From positions 294,016,200-294,080,199 of the forward strand of contig NC_050096.1 in NCBI RefSeq assembly GCF_902167145.1: 64,000 bases of DNA, in the 5' to 3' direction. Position 1 is the stretch's first letter, and each line of letters starts with the position of its first letter. The notes beneath the pieces were generated by a model, which searched no databases, was not told the DNA's origin, and saw only the letters and a program-made list of their open reading frames with translations. A program made the position numbers and the translations under genes. Below are positions 33,945 to 44,482 of the stretch, in pieces. This stretch comes from Zea mays. Its lineage: Eukaryota > Streptophyta > Magnoliopsida > Poales > Poaceae.

Positions 33945-36900
33945 ATCTCCCCCTTTTTGGTGATTGATGCCAACACAAACCAAATCAAATATATAAGAGA
34001 ATAATTGAACTAGTTTGCATAGGATAGGTGCAAAGATTGCTTGGAATTAAACCAATATTTATTTCATAAAATATGCATGGATGCTTTTCTTTGTTTTTAA
34101 CATTTTGGACCATGCTTGCACCACATGTTTTGTTTTTGCAAAATCTTTTGTAAATCTTTTCAAAGTTCTTTTGCGAATAGTCAAAGGTAAATGAATAAGA
34201 GTTTACAAAGCATTTTCAAGATTTGAAATTTTCTCCCCCTGTTTCAAATGCTTTTCCTTTGACTAAACGAAACTCCCCCTAAATGAGATCCACCTCTTAG
34301 TGTTCAAGAGGGTTTTGATATACCATTTTTGAAATACTACTTTCTCCCCCTTTTGAACACAATAGGATACCCATTGATAAGTACTTTTGGAAAGCACTAA
34401 GTTTTTGAATTTGGTGGTGGTGCGGTCCTTTTGCTTTGGGCTCATTTCTCCCCCTTTTTGGCATGAATCGCCAAAAACGGAATCATTAGGGCCCTTTCTA
34501 TAAGTTGTCTCCCCCTTTGGTAAATAATATATGAGTGAAAGATTATACCGATGTGGAGAGATAGTATGGAGTGATGGCGAAGGGTAGATAATACCAATAG
34601 AGTTGAGTGGAAGCTTTTGTCTTCGCCGAAGACTCCATTTCCCTTTCAATCTACGACTTAGCATAATAATATACTTGGAAACATATTAGTCGTAGTCATG
34701 GTACGGGAATAATAGGATATATGCATTTGTACCAAAATGAAAGAGATATGATCAAGAGATATGTCAATTAAGCATGATCATAGTTCTATATAATATAGAT
34801 TTCTCCCCCTAAATATGTGCCTTGAGAGGAATACATATTTTGGCCTTAAATGCCAAGTGCACATAATTAGGTTAATGAGAACAAGTCTATATCATAGAGA
34901 AAGTGAAGTGCATTGTGTCATAGTATATGTGTGATGCTCAAGACAGTTTATGCACTTATGAAAGCATGTTGCAAACATTTTAAGCATTTTCCTTTAAAGA
35001 TTTCAAAGAGACTTAAGGACCATCCACCTTTGAGACAAAGGCAGCTTATCCTCGTTACAAGGTCAAGCTTTAAGTCCTTTGACAATTAAATCGCTTCATC
35101 TATTGATACCATCAACAAAGATGCATTAAAGCATGAATGAATTTTTGAGAAGTTAAACTAGATATGAAGCAGGGATATGCATGGACATGCTTTCTCTTCC
35201 TTTTATACAAGATATGTAAAGAAAGTATAGAAAAAAAAAGGAAGATTTAGGTACAAGTTTGAATGAAAGGAAGTGGTTTTGCCCTTTTGTACCTTCACTT
35301 GTAGATGCTCTCTTCATTGTGCTTTTGTCCTTAGCCTTGTTTGCTTAAGGCCTATGCTCAATGACAATGTGTGAAAATATTTTGCACAAGAGAGAGTTCT
35401 TACAACTAGTGATCCTTTTCGAAGTCATGGTTAACATATATTAAGTGGATCACAAATTGTATAAATGAATCATGAATTCTCCTTTTAACTTAGTGCATAT
35501 CAAGAGAGGTATCGATTGGAAAGAATATGAGGCACTAAGAGTCATTTGATGTTATTCTATGATCAAATAAACAATGGATGCGATCAAGAGAGTAACATAT
35601 TGGAATAGGAATTAAGCTTAAAATAGGAGAATCCAATAAGCATGCTACTTTAGTAATGAGGGCAACAATCCTTGATAAAAGCAACATTATTTTAACAAGA
35701 TGGATTGATGTGAAGTAGCATACTATATGAGAAACATTATTCTCATGCAAGAGACTATATGAAATTACTAAGATAAAGCAATAGTCTCAACATAATCAAA
35801 ATATAAGAATGGACTCCCCTTAAAGATATGCATCAAGAATTTGAGTGAATGTATTTACTTGGAAGACAAATAGGGAGAACCATTATACATCTTGATCAAG
35901 GCTCATTAAATTTGTAATAAACAACTTGAGCCTAGTATTCTCAATATGAAAGGGTTTAGAATACTTACAACCACACCATTGATTGTTTCGTAGAAGTAGG
36001 TGGTGTTGTTCTTGATGTTCCTTCTTTTTCATTTGAGTGTCCTCCCTTTATATTTGTCTCTTTTTCCTTCCAAACTTATTGAAAATACTCAAGAGACATG
36101 TTAATAGCGCAAGGGAGTATATGGTGAAGGATGATTACTTTAGATAATTAGCATACAAAATTCATCATCCACAAGTCACACAGACATGAAGTAAAATCCT
36201 TAACATTAGTGCATTTCATTTGAGAAAAATGACTGAGCACCTTTTAAGCATTTTAATAATCATTGGAGATTTTACTTTATCATATTGAAGTTAGTTAATC
36301 ATCACTTGGAAGCAAATCAATATGATAACATATATATAAATATCACAAAGGCATTAAATAGATTCTAATGGATATGAGTACTAAGAAAATGATATTTGAA
36401 TGCACACTTAGTTAATTTCGGTCCAATAGCGAATCTATTCCTCACAAGGCTAGAATATAATAATTTAGATTAAATACCCATTGAGATGGGAACTAAACTT
36501 AATTAAGAAGATGAGTTCCCATACCTTTGCTTTTACCTTTCTTCTTTTGGGTGAAGATCAACCCATGAGGCTTGTGTACTTTCTCTTCTATGCATATTTA
36601 TAAGTAAGCTCAAGAGATACGTTAGCAACACAAGCACTAGTTTCCATTTAGTAATCGTTTTGATAGGGAATGAAAAGGTGAATTACTAAGGCATGGAAAC
36701 TTTATAATATGAACTAGATTATTCCATGAAGTATGCCCAGTTTTAAACTCATAAAACAAGCATGGTTAAATTCTTGAGACTTAAGGGAATAAATCTAATT
36801 CATTACATGGAGAGCGATAAATGTAGAAGAATCATATCCAATTAAGCAATAAGAGATACAACATAAATTATTGGATTAATTTTCCTTGTCATGATGGATT

Positions 36901-37562
36901 ACGCATTTCCATAGAGAAATTTATCTCTACAAGTGAGACTACTTAAATTACTTAGATAAAAACATTAGTCTCACTTTTCTAGCTATAGAGAGAATTTTCC
37001 TTTTATAAGTGTCCTAAGTATTTGAATTCCTTACATGACACCTTATTCTTTTAAGAACATGAAGTATCTCTCTATATCTAGAACATGGCAATAATAGAAT
37101 AATTAATGTAGAAACATGCCATGAGAACTTGCAATAATTTAAAGCATGTAGATTGTCATAATATAGAATTTGATAAATACACAATCTACCATATGAGAGG
37201 AATTTCTTCAAAGAATGATGACATAATTTTAAAACATCCTTAAGTGCTTTCTATTTCTATGTGACTACACAAGACACATGACCAATTAAGATAATTGCAC
37301 TTAAGAATATAAATGTTACCATCCCTTGACTTTCCTCCATGTTGTAGGCTTTGATATTCCGCACATGATGATTCTTTATTTCCTACAACATTAATATCTT
37401 CCCGAGATGATATGAGTTTTGAATACAATAAACTGAAGTAACCTTGGGTCAACCTTGAATATGTAGATCATTTGAAGATTGATAGCTTGAGTTGATAAGA
37501 ATTGAATTAACTCCCTCAAGCACCCCAAGGGTTCATACCATCTCCTTCTCCTACAAATCTTG
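33945..37562 (-). other. Element E 3' noncoding region, AT-rich, no pol
   Basis: About 3.6 kb lie between the gag stop and the 3' LTR. No pol motif was found in any frame. The terminal PPT is complementary to tctccccctttttgg at 33946-33960, and further tctcccc-type copies are at about 34208, 34350, 34448, 34510 and 34803. Just after the gag stop, the minus strand has gatttgtag|gagaagg, resembling the pol acceptor of B and C. The rest (34700-37300) has an irregular alternation of purine-rich islands of unknown origin. Confidence 0.7.
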
Positions 37563-39428
37563 TCAAGCACATTTTGGTACCCATCGCTTGATGGGTCCGT
37601 TAAGGTTAGTAAACAAAGATCTAGGAACCCAAGTGTCCTTTGTGCTAGCGCTTGGTAAACTTGTTACCTTTCTAGCACAAGTTGCAATCTTGGGTTGCCT
37701 AGTTATATATGAATCAAATGACAAGTTAGGAGTGAGATTTTTACCAATGGGACAATCTTTGCATTGATGTCCCTTCTTTCGGCATGTGTAGCATAGGCGT
37801 TTTCCAAATTTTGAAGATTTCTTCTTTCCTTGTTTATTGCTTGCTACATGGTTAGTAAAAATTTTCTTTTCTAACCCTATGCCTCTTTGTTTTAAATGGG
37901 GACATGATCTAAGCAAGTGTCCCTTCTTGGAGCATTTAAAACAAAGTCTATCATCTTTGTTAATAATCAAGCCATTTTTAATGTAGGGACATGACCTAAT
38001 CAAGTGCCCCTCTTTGAAGCATTCACTACACCTCTTAATGTGAAGTGTGGCTTGATCATTACCTTGGATGTTACCTTTTGTGGAGGCGTGGTTGAGGCTT
38101 TTGGAGGAGGTGTTGAATTTCTTCTTTTGTTTCTTCCCCTTGGCAATCCTCAAATCCTTGACATTTTCTTCAAGGGATGTAGTGCATGCCACAGTTGTTC
38201 CCGTCTCAAGCTTCTTCACCATGTGATTACGGTTATCTTGAGAAGGTTGAGCAATGCACTTCCCTTTTAGTTGTGTCAAGCTCATTTTTAGCCTCTCATT
38301 TTCTTCCTTGAGCTTTTGATATGTATCATCATTTGTTCCTGCAAGTTCTAGCTCAAAAGAAGATTTGCTTGTCGACGAACAACAAGCATTAGCACATGGT
38401 AATATAGTATCAATTTGAATACATGTGCATGAGTGAGGTTGTTGGGATTTTAAATTTTCTATCACAACCTCATGAGCAATGTTTAATATGATATGATCAT
38501 CTCTAAGATTTTCATGAGAGCATAGGAGCATATCGTATTTTTCTTGAAAAGCTAAATTTTCAATTTTTAGCTTTTCTACTTGGTCCTTTAGCAAGGTATT
38601 CTTATTTACTAATTGAGCGATACAATGTAACGCGTTATTTTGCTCAATTGAAATAGTTTCATACCTTTGGACCAAATCAACATGAGAGCATTTTAGCTCC
38701 TCATGTTCTTTAGTCAACTCGTCAAAGTGTTGCATCTTTATGGAGAGAATATCTTCCAGCCTTTGACGAGCTTCGCTTTGCTCTCTCGCTCTCTCTAGAA
38801 GTTTGAGCATGACCGCCTTATCTTCTTGGCTTAGGCGAGCGTAGAGATGCACAAAGCTTCTTTCTTCCTCCTCATCCTCATTTGTGCTTCCGCTATCATT
38901 TTCATTAGCCACACAACATATGTGGGAATCGAAATGGGAAGACAAACCTTTTGGAGAGGTGGATTCATCGTTTGGTCTCCATCGTTCATTTTCTTCTTCT
39001 TCCTTGCAAGGGTTAGTATCACAAATACCAAGGGAAGTAGAAGCACAAAATGAACTATCATATTTGGACTTATTAAATTTGCTTTTAATTCTAATCCAAA
39101 TATCATGCACATCACAAATGGGTTTGTCATATTTTATTATGAAGGTATGATAATCTTCTTTGCTAAGGGATTTACTTAAGATGTCATAAGCTAGATAGTT
39201 TAAGCGTATACATCTTAAATCTTCTTCGGAGGCATTTTCCCTAGCATAGTTAGGAGGAATAATACTCTTGTCTAAAATTTGTTCTAATTGTGGGTCTACC
39301 ACTCTAAAGGCATTTATCACTCTAGTAGACCAAGAAACATAATTAGAACAATCGGAAAGTAGTATCTCAAGAGTTACCTCCTTGTTCTCCTGGGTCTTCT
39401 TGTTCTTTTGGGATCTTCTACGAGCCAT
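37563..39428 (-). CDS. gag: Element E Gag, 621 aa, three zinc knuckles
   Basis: The ATG at 39428 opens MARRRSQKNK, 37 bp from the PBS. A capsid-like N-terminal part (SDCSNYVSWSTRVINAF, SLSKEDYHTFIIKY) is followed by an acidic stretch and coiled coil (about 195-400). Three CX2CX4HX4C knuckles follow at about 468-482, 497-511 and 547-561 (CSECFKEGH, CFKCSKKGH, CYTCRKKGH). The tail is DTWVPRSLFTNLNGPIKRWVPKCA. The tail motif is shared with Gags of A, B, C and H, proving kinship. The order coiled coil then knuckles is reversed relative to A, which has one knuckle before the coiled coil. The frame is fully open, consistent with recent activity. It probably packages E RNA while relying on foreign Pol. 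Confidence 0.9.
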   Translation of the reverse strand: MARRRSQKNKKTQENKEVTLEILLSDCSNYVSWSTRVINAFRVVDPQLEQILDKSIIPPNYARENASEEDLRCIRLNYLAYDILSKSLSKEDYHTFIIKYDKPICDVHDIWIRIKSKFNKSKYDSSFCASTSLGICDTNPCKEEEENERWRPNDESTSPKGLSSHFDSHICCVANENDSGSTNEDEEEERSFVHLYARLSQEDKAVMLKLLERAREQSEARQRLEDILSIKMQHFDELTKEHEELKCSHVDLVQRYETISIEQNNALHCIAQLVNKNTLLKDQVEKLKIENLAFQEKYDMLLCSHENLRDDHIILNIAHEVVIENLKSQQPHSCTCIQIDTILPCANACCSSTSKSSFELELAGTNDDTYQKLKEENERLKMSLTQLKGKCIAQPSQDNRNHMVKKLETGTTVACTTSLEENVKDLRIAKGKKQKKKFNTSSKSLNHASTKGNIQGNDQATLHIKRCSECFKEGHLIRSCPYIKNGLIINKDDRLCFKCSKKGHLLRSCPHLKQRGIGLEKKIFTNHVASNKQGKKKSSKFGKRLCYTCRKKGHQCKDCPIGKNLTPNLSFDSYITRQPKIATCARKVTSLPSASTKDTWVPRSLFTNLNGPIKRWVPKCA

Positions 39429-39464
39429 CACTTCGAGTTGTTAGACTCAAGATGAAGTGCCTAG

Positions 39465-39476
39465 CTCTGATACCAA
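39465..39476 (-). other. Primer-binding site of element E
   Basis: The minus strand reads tggtatcagagc two bases inside the 5' LTR edge, the same initiator methionine tRNA site as in A, B and H. Confidence 0.9.
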
Positions 39477-39478
39477 TT

Positions 39479-41097
39479 GATAGTCGCCTAGAGGGGGGGG
39501 GGGGGTGGATAGGCGAAACCTGAAAATTAAAACTTTATCCCCCAACTAGATCCTTTGATTAGTGGTTAGAACAAGATGAACAATTATCGGAGTATAAAAA
39601 CTAAGTTCTTGCTAGTAAAGAGTATAGCTTTCAAATAATGTGGAAGTGATAAATCAATACAACTAATAAGTCTATGATAATAAAGCAAGAAAGCTTAGAT
39701 GAAAAGAGCACTAACTCAAGTTCTTTCTTGCGGAGTGTTGCTTCACTTAAATGAGAGTGTAACTTGAAGCAACACCAAATGATATGAGCAAAGAATAGTG
39801 CAAGAGAACTTAGAGTAAGGGAAAACAAACAAATCACAAGCAAAGGCACAATGAACACGGGTGATTTGTTTTACCGAGGTTCGGCCCTCGAAGGCCTAGT
39901 CCCCGTTGAGGAGTCCACTTAAGGACGGGTCTTTTTCAACCCTTTCCCTCTCTCCCGATCACACAAGGATCGGCGAGCTCTTCTTCTTCTCAAGGATCAC
40001 TCTCGATCCCACAAGGACCACCACAATCTTTGGTGTCTCTTGCTAGCTTTTACAAGCCTCCAACACTTTGGAGGAAGTTTGAATGGGAGTCAAAACTCCA
40101 CGCGCAAATGAACACAAAGATGTAGCTCACACTGTCTCTCAATGAATCTCACAAGGCGCTAGGGCTAAACTCAATTGAGTAGCTCACAATTGCTTGCTCT
40201 CTCTTTTGTGGCACTTGTGTTGGTTGTAATGGGCTAAATCTTGTGTATAGGATGGATCAATGAATATATGTGGTTGGGAGGGCTTGAGTATGTCAACTAG
40301 ATGACTTGGAATGTTGCTTGGACTCCCTCTTCTTGAAGTGGCCGGTTGGGGTGGTATTTATAGCCACCATCCAATTTTGTAGCCGTTGGAGAAGCTGCTG
40401 GTCGATGGGCGCACCGGACAGTCCGGTGCACACCGGACATGTCCGGTGCCCCAGCCACGTCATCCTATCCGTTAGGGTTGGAGCTGGTCGACCGTTGGAG
40501 GCTTTGTCCTCATGTGGCACCGGTCAGTCCGGTGCACACCGGACAGTCCGGTGCCTCTCTGATCCTCTGCTCTGACTTCTGCCGCGTGTACTGTTCTGCA
40601 CTGTTTACTGTCAGAGTCGACCGTTGGCGCGAAGATGACCGTTGCTCCGCTGGCACACCGGACAGTCCGGTGTACACCGGACGGTCCGGTGAATTTTAGC
40701 GGAGCGACCTCCCACTTTCCCGAAGCTGGCCAGTTCGGAGCCGCTTCATTCTGGAGCATCGGACACTGTCCGGTGGTGCACCGGACAGTCCGGTGAATTA
40801 TAGTGGGCTGCGCCTGAGAAACCCGAAGGTGAAGAGTTTGAAGGCAATCTTCCCTGGTGCACCGGACACTGTCCGGTGGCACACCGGACAGTCCGGTGCG
40901 CCCGACCAGGGAGCACTTCGGTTTCTTTTTGCTCCTTTCTTTTGACTCTTGTCTTGTTCTTTTTATTGGTTTTATGTTGAATCTTTGGCACCTGTAGAAC
41001 ATGTAATCTAGAGCAAACTAATTAGTCCAATTGTTTGTGTTGGACATTCAACCACCAAAATCATTTAGGAAAAGGTTTAAAGCCTATTTCCCTTTCA
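39479..41097 (-). repeat. Element E 5' LTR (1619 bp)
   Basis: This is the promoter-bearing LTR in the element's own orientation. It is almost identical to the left copy. The differences seen are at 40414 (g here, a at the equivalent 33261) and 40758 (t here, c at the equivalent 33605), plus the G run. Confidence 0.95.
40355..40363 (-). promoter_or_regulatory. TATA box of the element E 5' LTR
   Basis: tatttatag on the plus strand reads ctataaata on the minus strand, in a ggtggctataaataccacc context, downstream of the palindrome array in transcription order. Confidence 0.8.
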
Positions 41098-41102
41098 CCT
41101 GG

Positions 41103-41954
41103 CATGTCCGAGGGACTCCACGCAAAAAAATTCGGCGTTTGTGTAGAGAAAGTCGACGAGCACTGCTTCCTATTTGGGGTCGAGCTCGGAGCTGATCCTG
41201 ACTTTCTTGTTGGCGTCGTTGCTGGGGTCAAGAGAGACAGACTTAACCGCCTCGGCTGGTTCGAAGTTGTCGGCGTGCCGCTTCACGTCGGGCGCCTCTT
41301 TGGAGAGGCAATCCAGGTCGGCGATGAGGGCTTCGGACTCGGCGAGGGCTTCGGCGTACTCCACGCATTCCACGTCGCACTCGTAAGCGTGGCGGTATGT
41401 GGATCCGACGGTGATGGTTCCCTTGGGGCCTGGCATCTTGAGCTTGAGGTACGTGTAGTTGGGGACGACCATGAACTTGGCGTAGCACGGTCTTCCCAAC
41501 ACCGCGTGATAGGTCCCTCGGAACCCGACTACCTCGAAAGCGAGGGTTTCCTTTCAGAAGTTGGAGGGAGTTCCGAAGCAGACGGGCAAATCAAGTTGCC
41601 CAAGGGGTAGGACACGCTTGCCGAGGACGATCCCGTGAAAAGGTGCTGCACTGGCCCGGATCGTGGACAGATCGACCCCAAGAGCCCTAGGGTCTCGGCG
41701 TAGATGATGTTGAGGCTGCTGCCTCCGTCCATGAGGACCTTGGAGAGCCTAGCGTTGCCGATGACAGGGTTGATGACAAGCGGGTACCTTCCTAGGCTCG
41801 GTATGCAGTCGGGGTGGTCGCCTTGGTCGAAGGTAATGGGTTTGTCAGACCAGTCTAGGTAGACTGGCGCCGCTACCTTTGCTGAGCAGACCTCCCGGCG
41901 TTCCTGCTTGCGGTGTCGAGCTGAGGCATTCGCTACTTGCCCACCATAGATCAT
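41103..41954 (-). pseudogene. pol: Element D protease and RT N-terminus
   Basis: On the minus strand, VLMDGGSSLNIIYAETL near 41730 is the aspartic protease active site (Asp-Gly form typical of gypsy). The linker has RPCYAKFMVVPNYTYLKLKMPGP and ends at FFAWSPSDMPG next to the E insertion. The frame changes around 41520-41560, so protease and RT are no longer continuous. The RT continues at 32327. Confidence 0.85.
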
Positions 41955-44422
41955 GAAGCAGTTGTGGACCTCCGGGAACTTCTCTTTCTTGTCGCCCCCT
42001 TCTTGCTGTTGCCTTGGTCCTTGCCACCTTCTGCCGAGGGCCCGGCCTTATTGAAGTAACACCAGAGCATGTCGCACTCTTCAAGGGTGTGCTTGACGGG
42101 ACCCCTGTGATAGGGGCACGACTCCTTGAGCATCATGTCGAACACGTTGGCCCCTCCGGGAGGTTTCCGGGGATTCCTGTGCTCGGCAACAGCGACGAGA
42201 TCCGCGTCAATGGCGTTACATTTTGCTTGTGCCTTCTTTCTGGTCTTCTTCGTGCCACGCTGGACGGACGCCTCGGGGACATCTTCCTTCTGTCTTTCCT
42301 AAGGCTGCTTGTCCTTCTGGAAAATGGCCTCGACCGCCTCCTGACCAGAGGCGAACTTGGTGGCTATGTCCATCAATTCGCTCGCCTTGGTGGGAGTCTT
42401 GCGTCCCAGTTTGCTTACCAGGTCCCGGCAAGTGGTGCCGGCGAGGAATGCTCCGATGACGTCCGAGTCGGTGATGTTAGGTAACTCGGTGCACTGCTTT
42501 GAAAACCGCCGGATGTACTCTCGCAGGGATTCCCCTGGCTGCTGGCAGCAGCTCCGGAGATCCCACGAGTTCCCAGGGCATACGTACGTACCTTGGAAAT
42601 TTCCAGCGAAGGCCTTGACTAGGTTGTCCCAGCCGAAGATCTGCGCAGGTGGCAGATGCTCCAGCCAAGCCCAGGCAGCGTCGGAGAGGAAAAGGAGGAG
42701 GTTGCGGATGATGAGGTTGTCGTCGTCCGTCCCTCCCAACTGGCATGCCAGCCGGTAATCCACGAGCCACAACTCCGGCCTCGTCTCCCCTGAGTACTTG
42801 GTAATGGTAGTCGGGGCTCGGAACCGGACCGGGAACGGTGCCCGTCGTATGGCCCGACTGAAGACCCGCGGACCTGGTTGTTCGGGCGAGGGGCTCCAAT
42901 CCTCCTCACTGTCGTAGCGTCCCCCGCGCCTGGGGTGGTAGCCTCGGCGCACCTTCTCCTCGAGGCGGGCTCGACGGTCGCGGCGGTGTTGCTCGTCGTC
43001 GAGGTGATCCCGGGCTGCAGGTGTCCTGTCTCCTGTGTATTCGGTGTGGACCGAGGCCTCGCACATGCGTCGGGAGGACGCTGCGTGATGCTCCGAGGGG
43101 CCTTCTCGCCTTCGGGAGGCAGAGCTCTCGGCTCATCGGACAGCGGCATTTTCTAGAAGGTCCTTGAGTTCGCCCTGGATACGTCGCCCCTCGGTGGTGG
43201 ATGGCTCCGGCATTGTTCGAAGTAACATCGCCGTTGCAACTAGGTTCTGGTCGGCCCCGCTGAAGGCCGAGGGCAGCCCTGCTCTGGCATCGTCAATGAT
43301 ACGGCGCTGGATGTCCCGGGCCCGATGACGTGCTCCTCCGGCGAGTGCTCGGCCTGCCCACTCCTGCTCGATGTTTTGTCGGAGCTACACAAGTCGCCCT
43401 GTTTCTTCGTCGAGCTTGGCCTGCATCTCGTGGAGTTGCTCGAGCTGTGTGCCCTGACCCCCCGCAGGGACTCGGACCATAGCTAGCTCCCACGGGATCT
43501 CAACGCGAGACACAGGCACAGGGGCGTCGTCATTTCCTGGCATGTCGAGGTGGTTGTCTTCGTCGTGATCCCCCTGATCGATGTGGAAACACTCGCGACT
43601 TGGGTCGTAACCCTCGTCGTCAAGGCTGTGGCCATCGTCAGAGTAGCTGGAGAGGAAGTGGTCACATGCGGACATGAAGTCTCGCATGGCACTGGGATCA
43701 CGGAGTCCGGAGAAATCCCAACTGAAGTCAGGGTCATCCTCTTCCTCGGAACCCGTGGGTCCGGAGGTTGAGGCGACCGTCAACAGGCCCCAAGTTGACC
43801 ACATATGGTACCCCGGAAGGTCAGGATATGCCCTTGCGAAAGCACTCGCCGAAGTGGGGTCGCTTGGTGGATCGAAGCTGAATCTAAAAGGAACAGGATG
43901 GGAAACGGATGGTACCTCCTGGTTGATGGACGGTGGTGAAGTCGCATCAGGGATGGAATGCGCCGTTATCTCAGGTGCGAGACTAATGCCCGACAAGTCC
44001 CTCGCAAGGGTGCTGGCGTCATTAGTTCGCCTGGGGTTGGCACGTTGCTGGGAAGTGACACCCGTCATTGTCTCAGGTGCGAGGATAACACCCGACGTGT
44101 CTCCCGCAGGGGTGCCAGCGTCGTCGACTCGCTCTGGCCCGACAACCGACGAGGTGCCGCCTCTTGCCTGATCATGGTTGCTCCGTCTCCTCCTCCTCCT
44201 CCTCCGGTGAGGAGGGTGGCGGGGCAAACCCGGGCGTTCCTCTTCTGCCACGAGGAGATGTCGTCGTCGTGTTTGCCTCCGCCGGGCGAGCCGACGACCG
44301 TCGTTGTTGTCGCGCTGCAGGGGGAGGAGTACCATGTCGTAGCTGCTGTCGGGGGACATGAACTCGAGACTCCCAAAGTGGAGTATCGTCCTAGGCCGAA
44401 GAGGTTGCTGAAGATTACCCAT
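41951..44422 (-). pseudogene. gag: Element D gag
   Basis: The minus-strand ATG at 44422 lies 42 bp from the PBS. The N-terminal half (43385-44422) is Arg-rich and then acidic. The capsid-like retrotransposon gag domain is in 42299-43066 (KYSGETRPELWLVDYRLACQ, WLEHLPP, SLREYIRRFSKQC). A CPYHRGPVKHTLEEC motif is near 42095. Stops at 43385-43387 (TAG) and 43133-43135 (TGA, CGA-like) lie in the same frame, and another frame break follows 42299. It packaged D RNA when intact. Confidence 0.85.
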
Positions 44423-44463
44423 CTGGAACTCAACGGGAAAGTATTGCCAACACGCAGCTGGGC

Positions 44464-44481
44464 CCCTACTTGGCGCGCCAA
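44464..44481 (-). other. Primer-binding site of element D
   Basis: The minus strand reads tggcgcgccaagtagggg starting just inside the 5' LTR. The tRNA species was not determined. Confidence 0.65.
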
Positions 44482-44482
44482 C

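Larger units (their letters stand above)
32328..41097 (-). mobile_element. Element E: very young, pol-less Sirevirus relative
   Basis: 8,770 bp. The left (3') LTR is 32328-33944, the right (5') LTR 39479-41097, and the TSD cctgg is perfect at 32323-32327 and 41098-41102. It has an iMet PBS and a terminal polypurine tract. The only substantial ORF is a 621-aa Gag; the 3.6 kb after it has no protease, integrase, RT or RNase H. I find two substitutions and a G-run length change between the LTRs, so insertion was roughly 0.05 My ago. It must have been mobilised by enzymes from another element, and its Sirevirus-like LTR ends, PBS and PPT point to B/C-type relatives. It is inserted in the D RT region. 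Confidence 0.95.

Noticed and set aside
38004..39150. Plus-strand ORFs of about 68-88 codons opposite E gag
   Set aside because: Antisense shadows of the intact E Gag.
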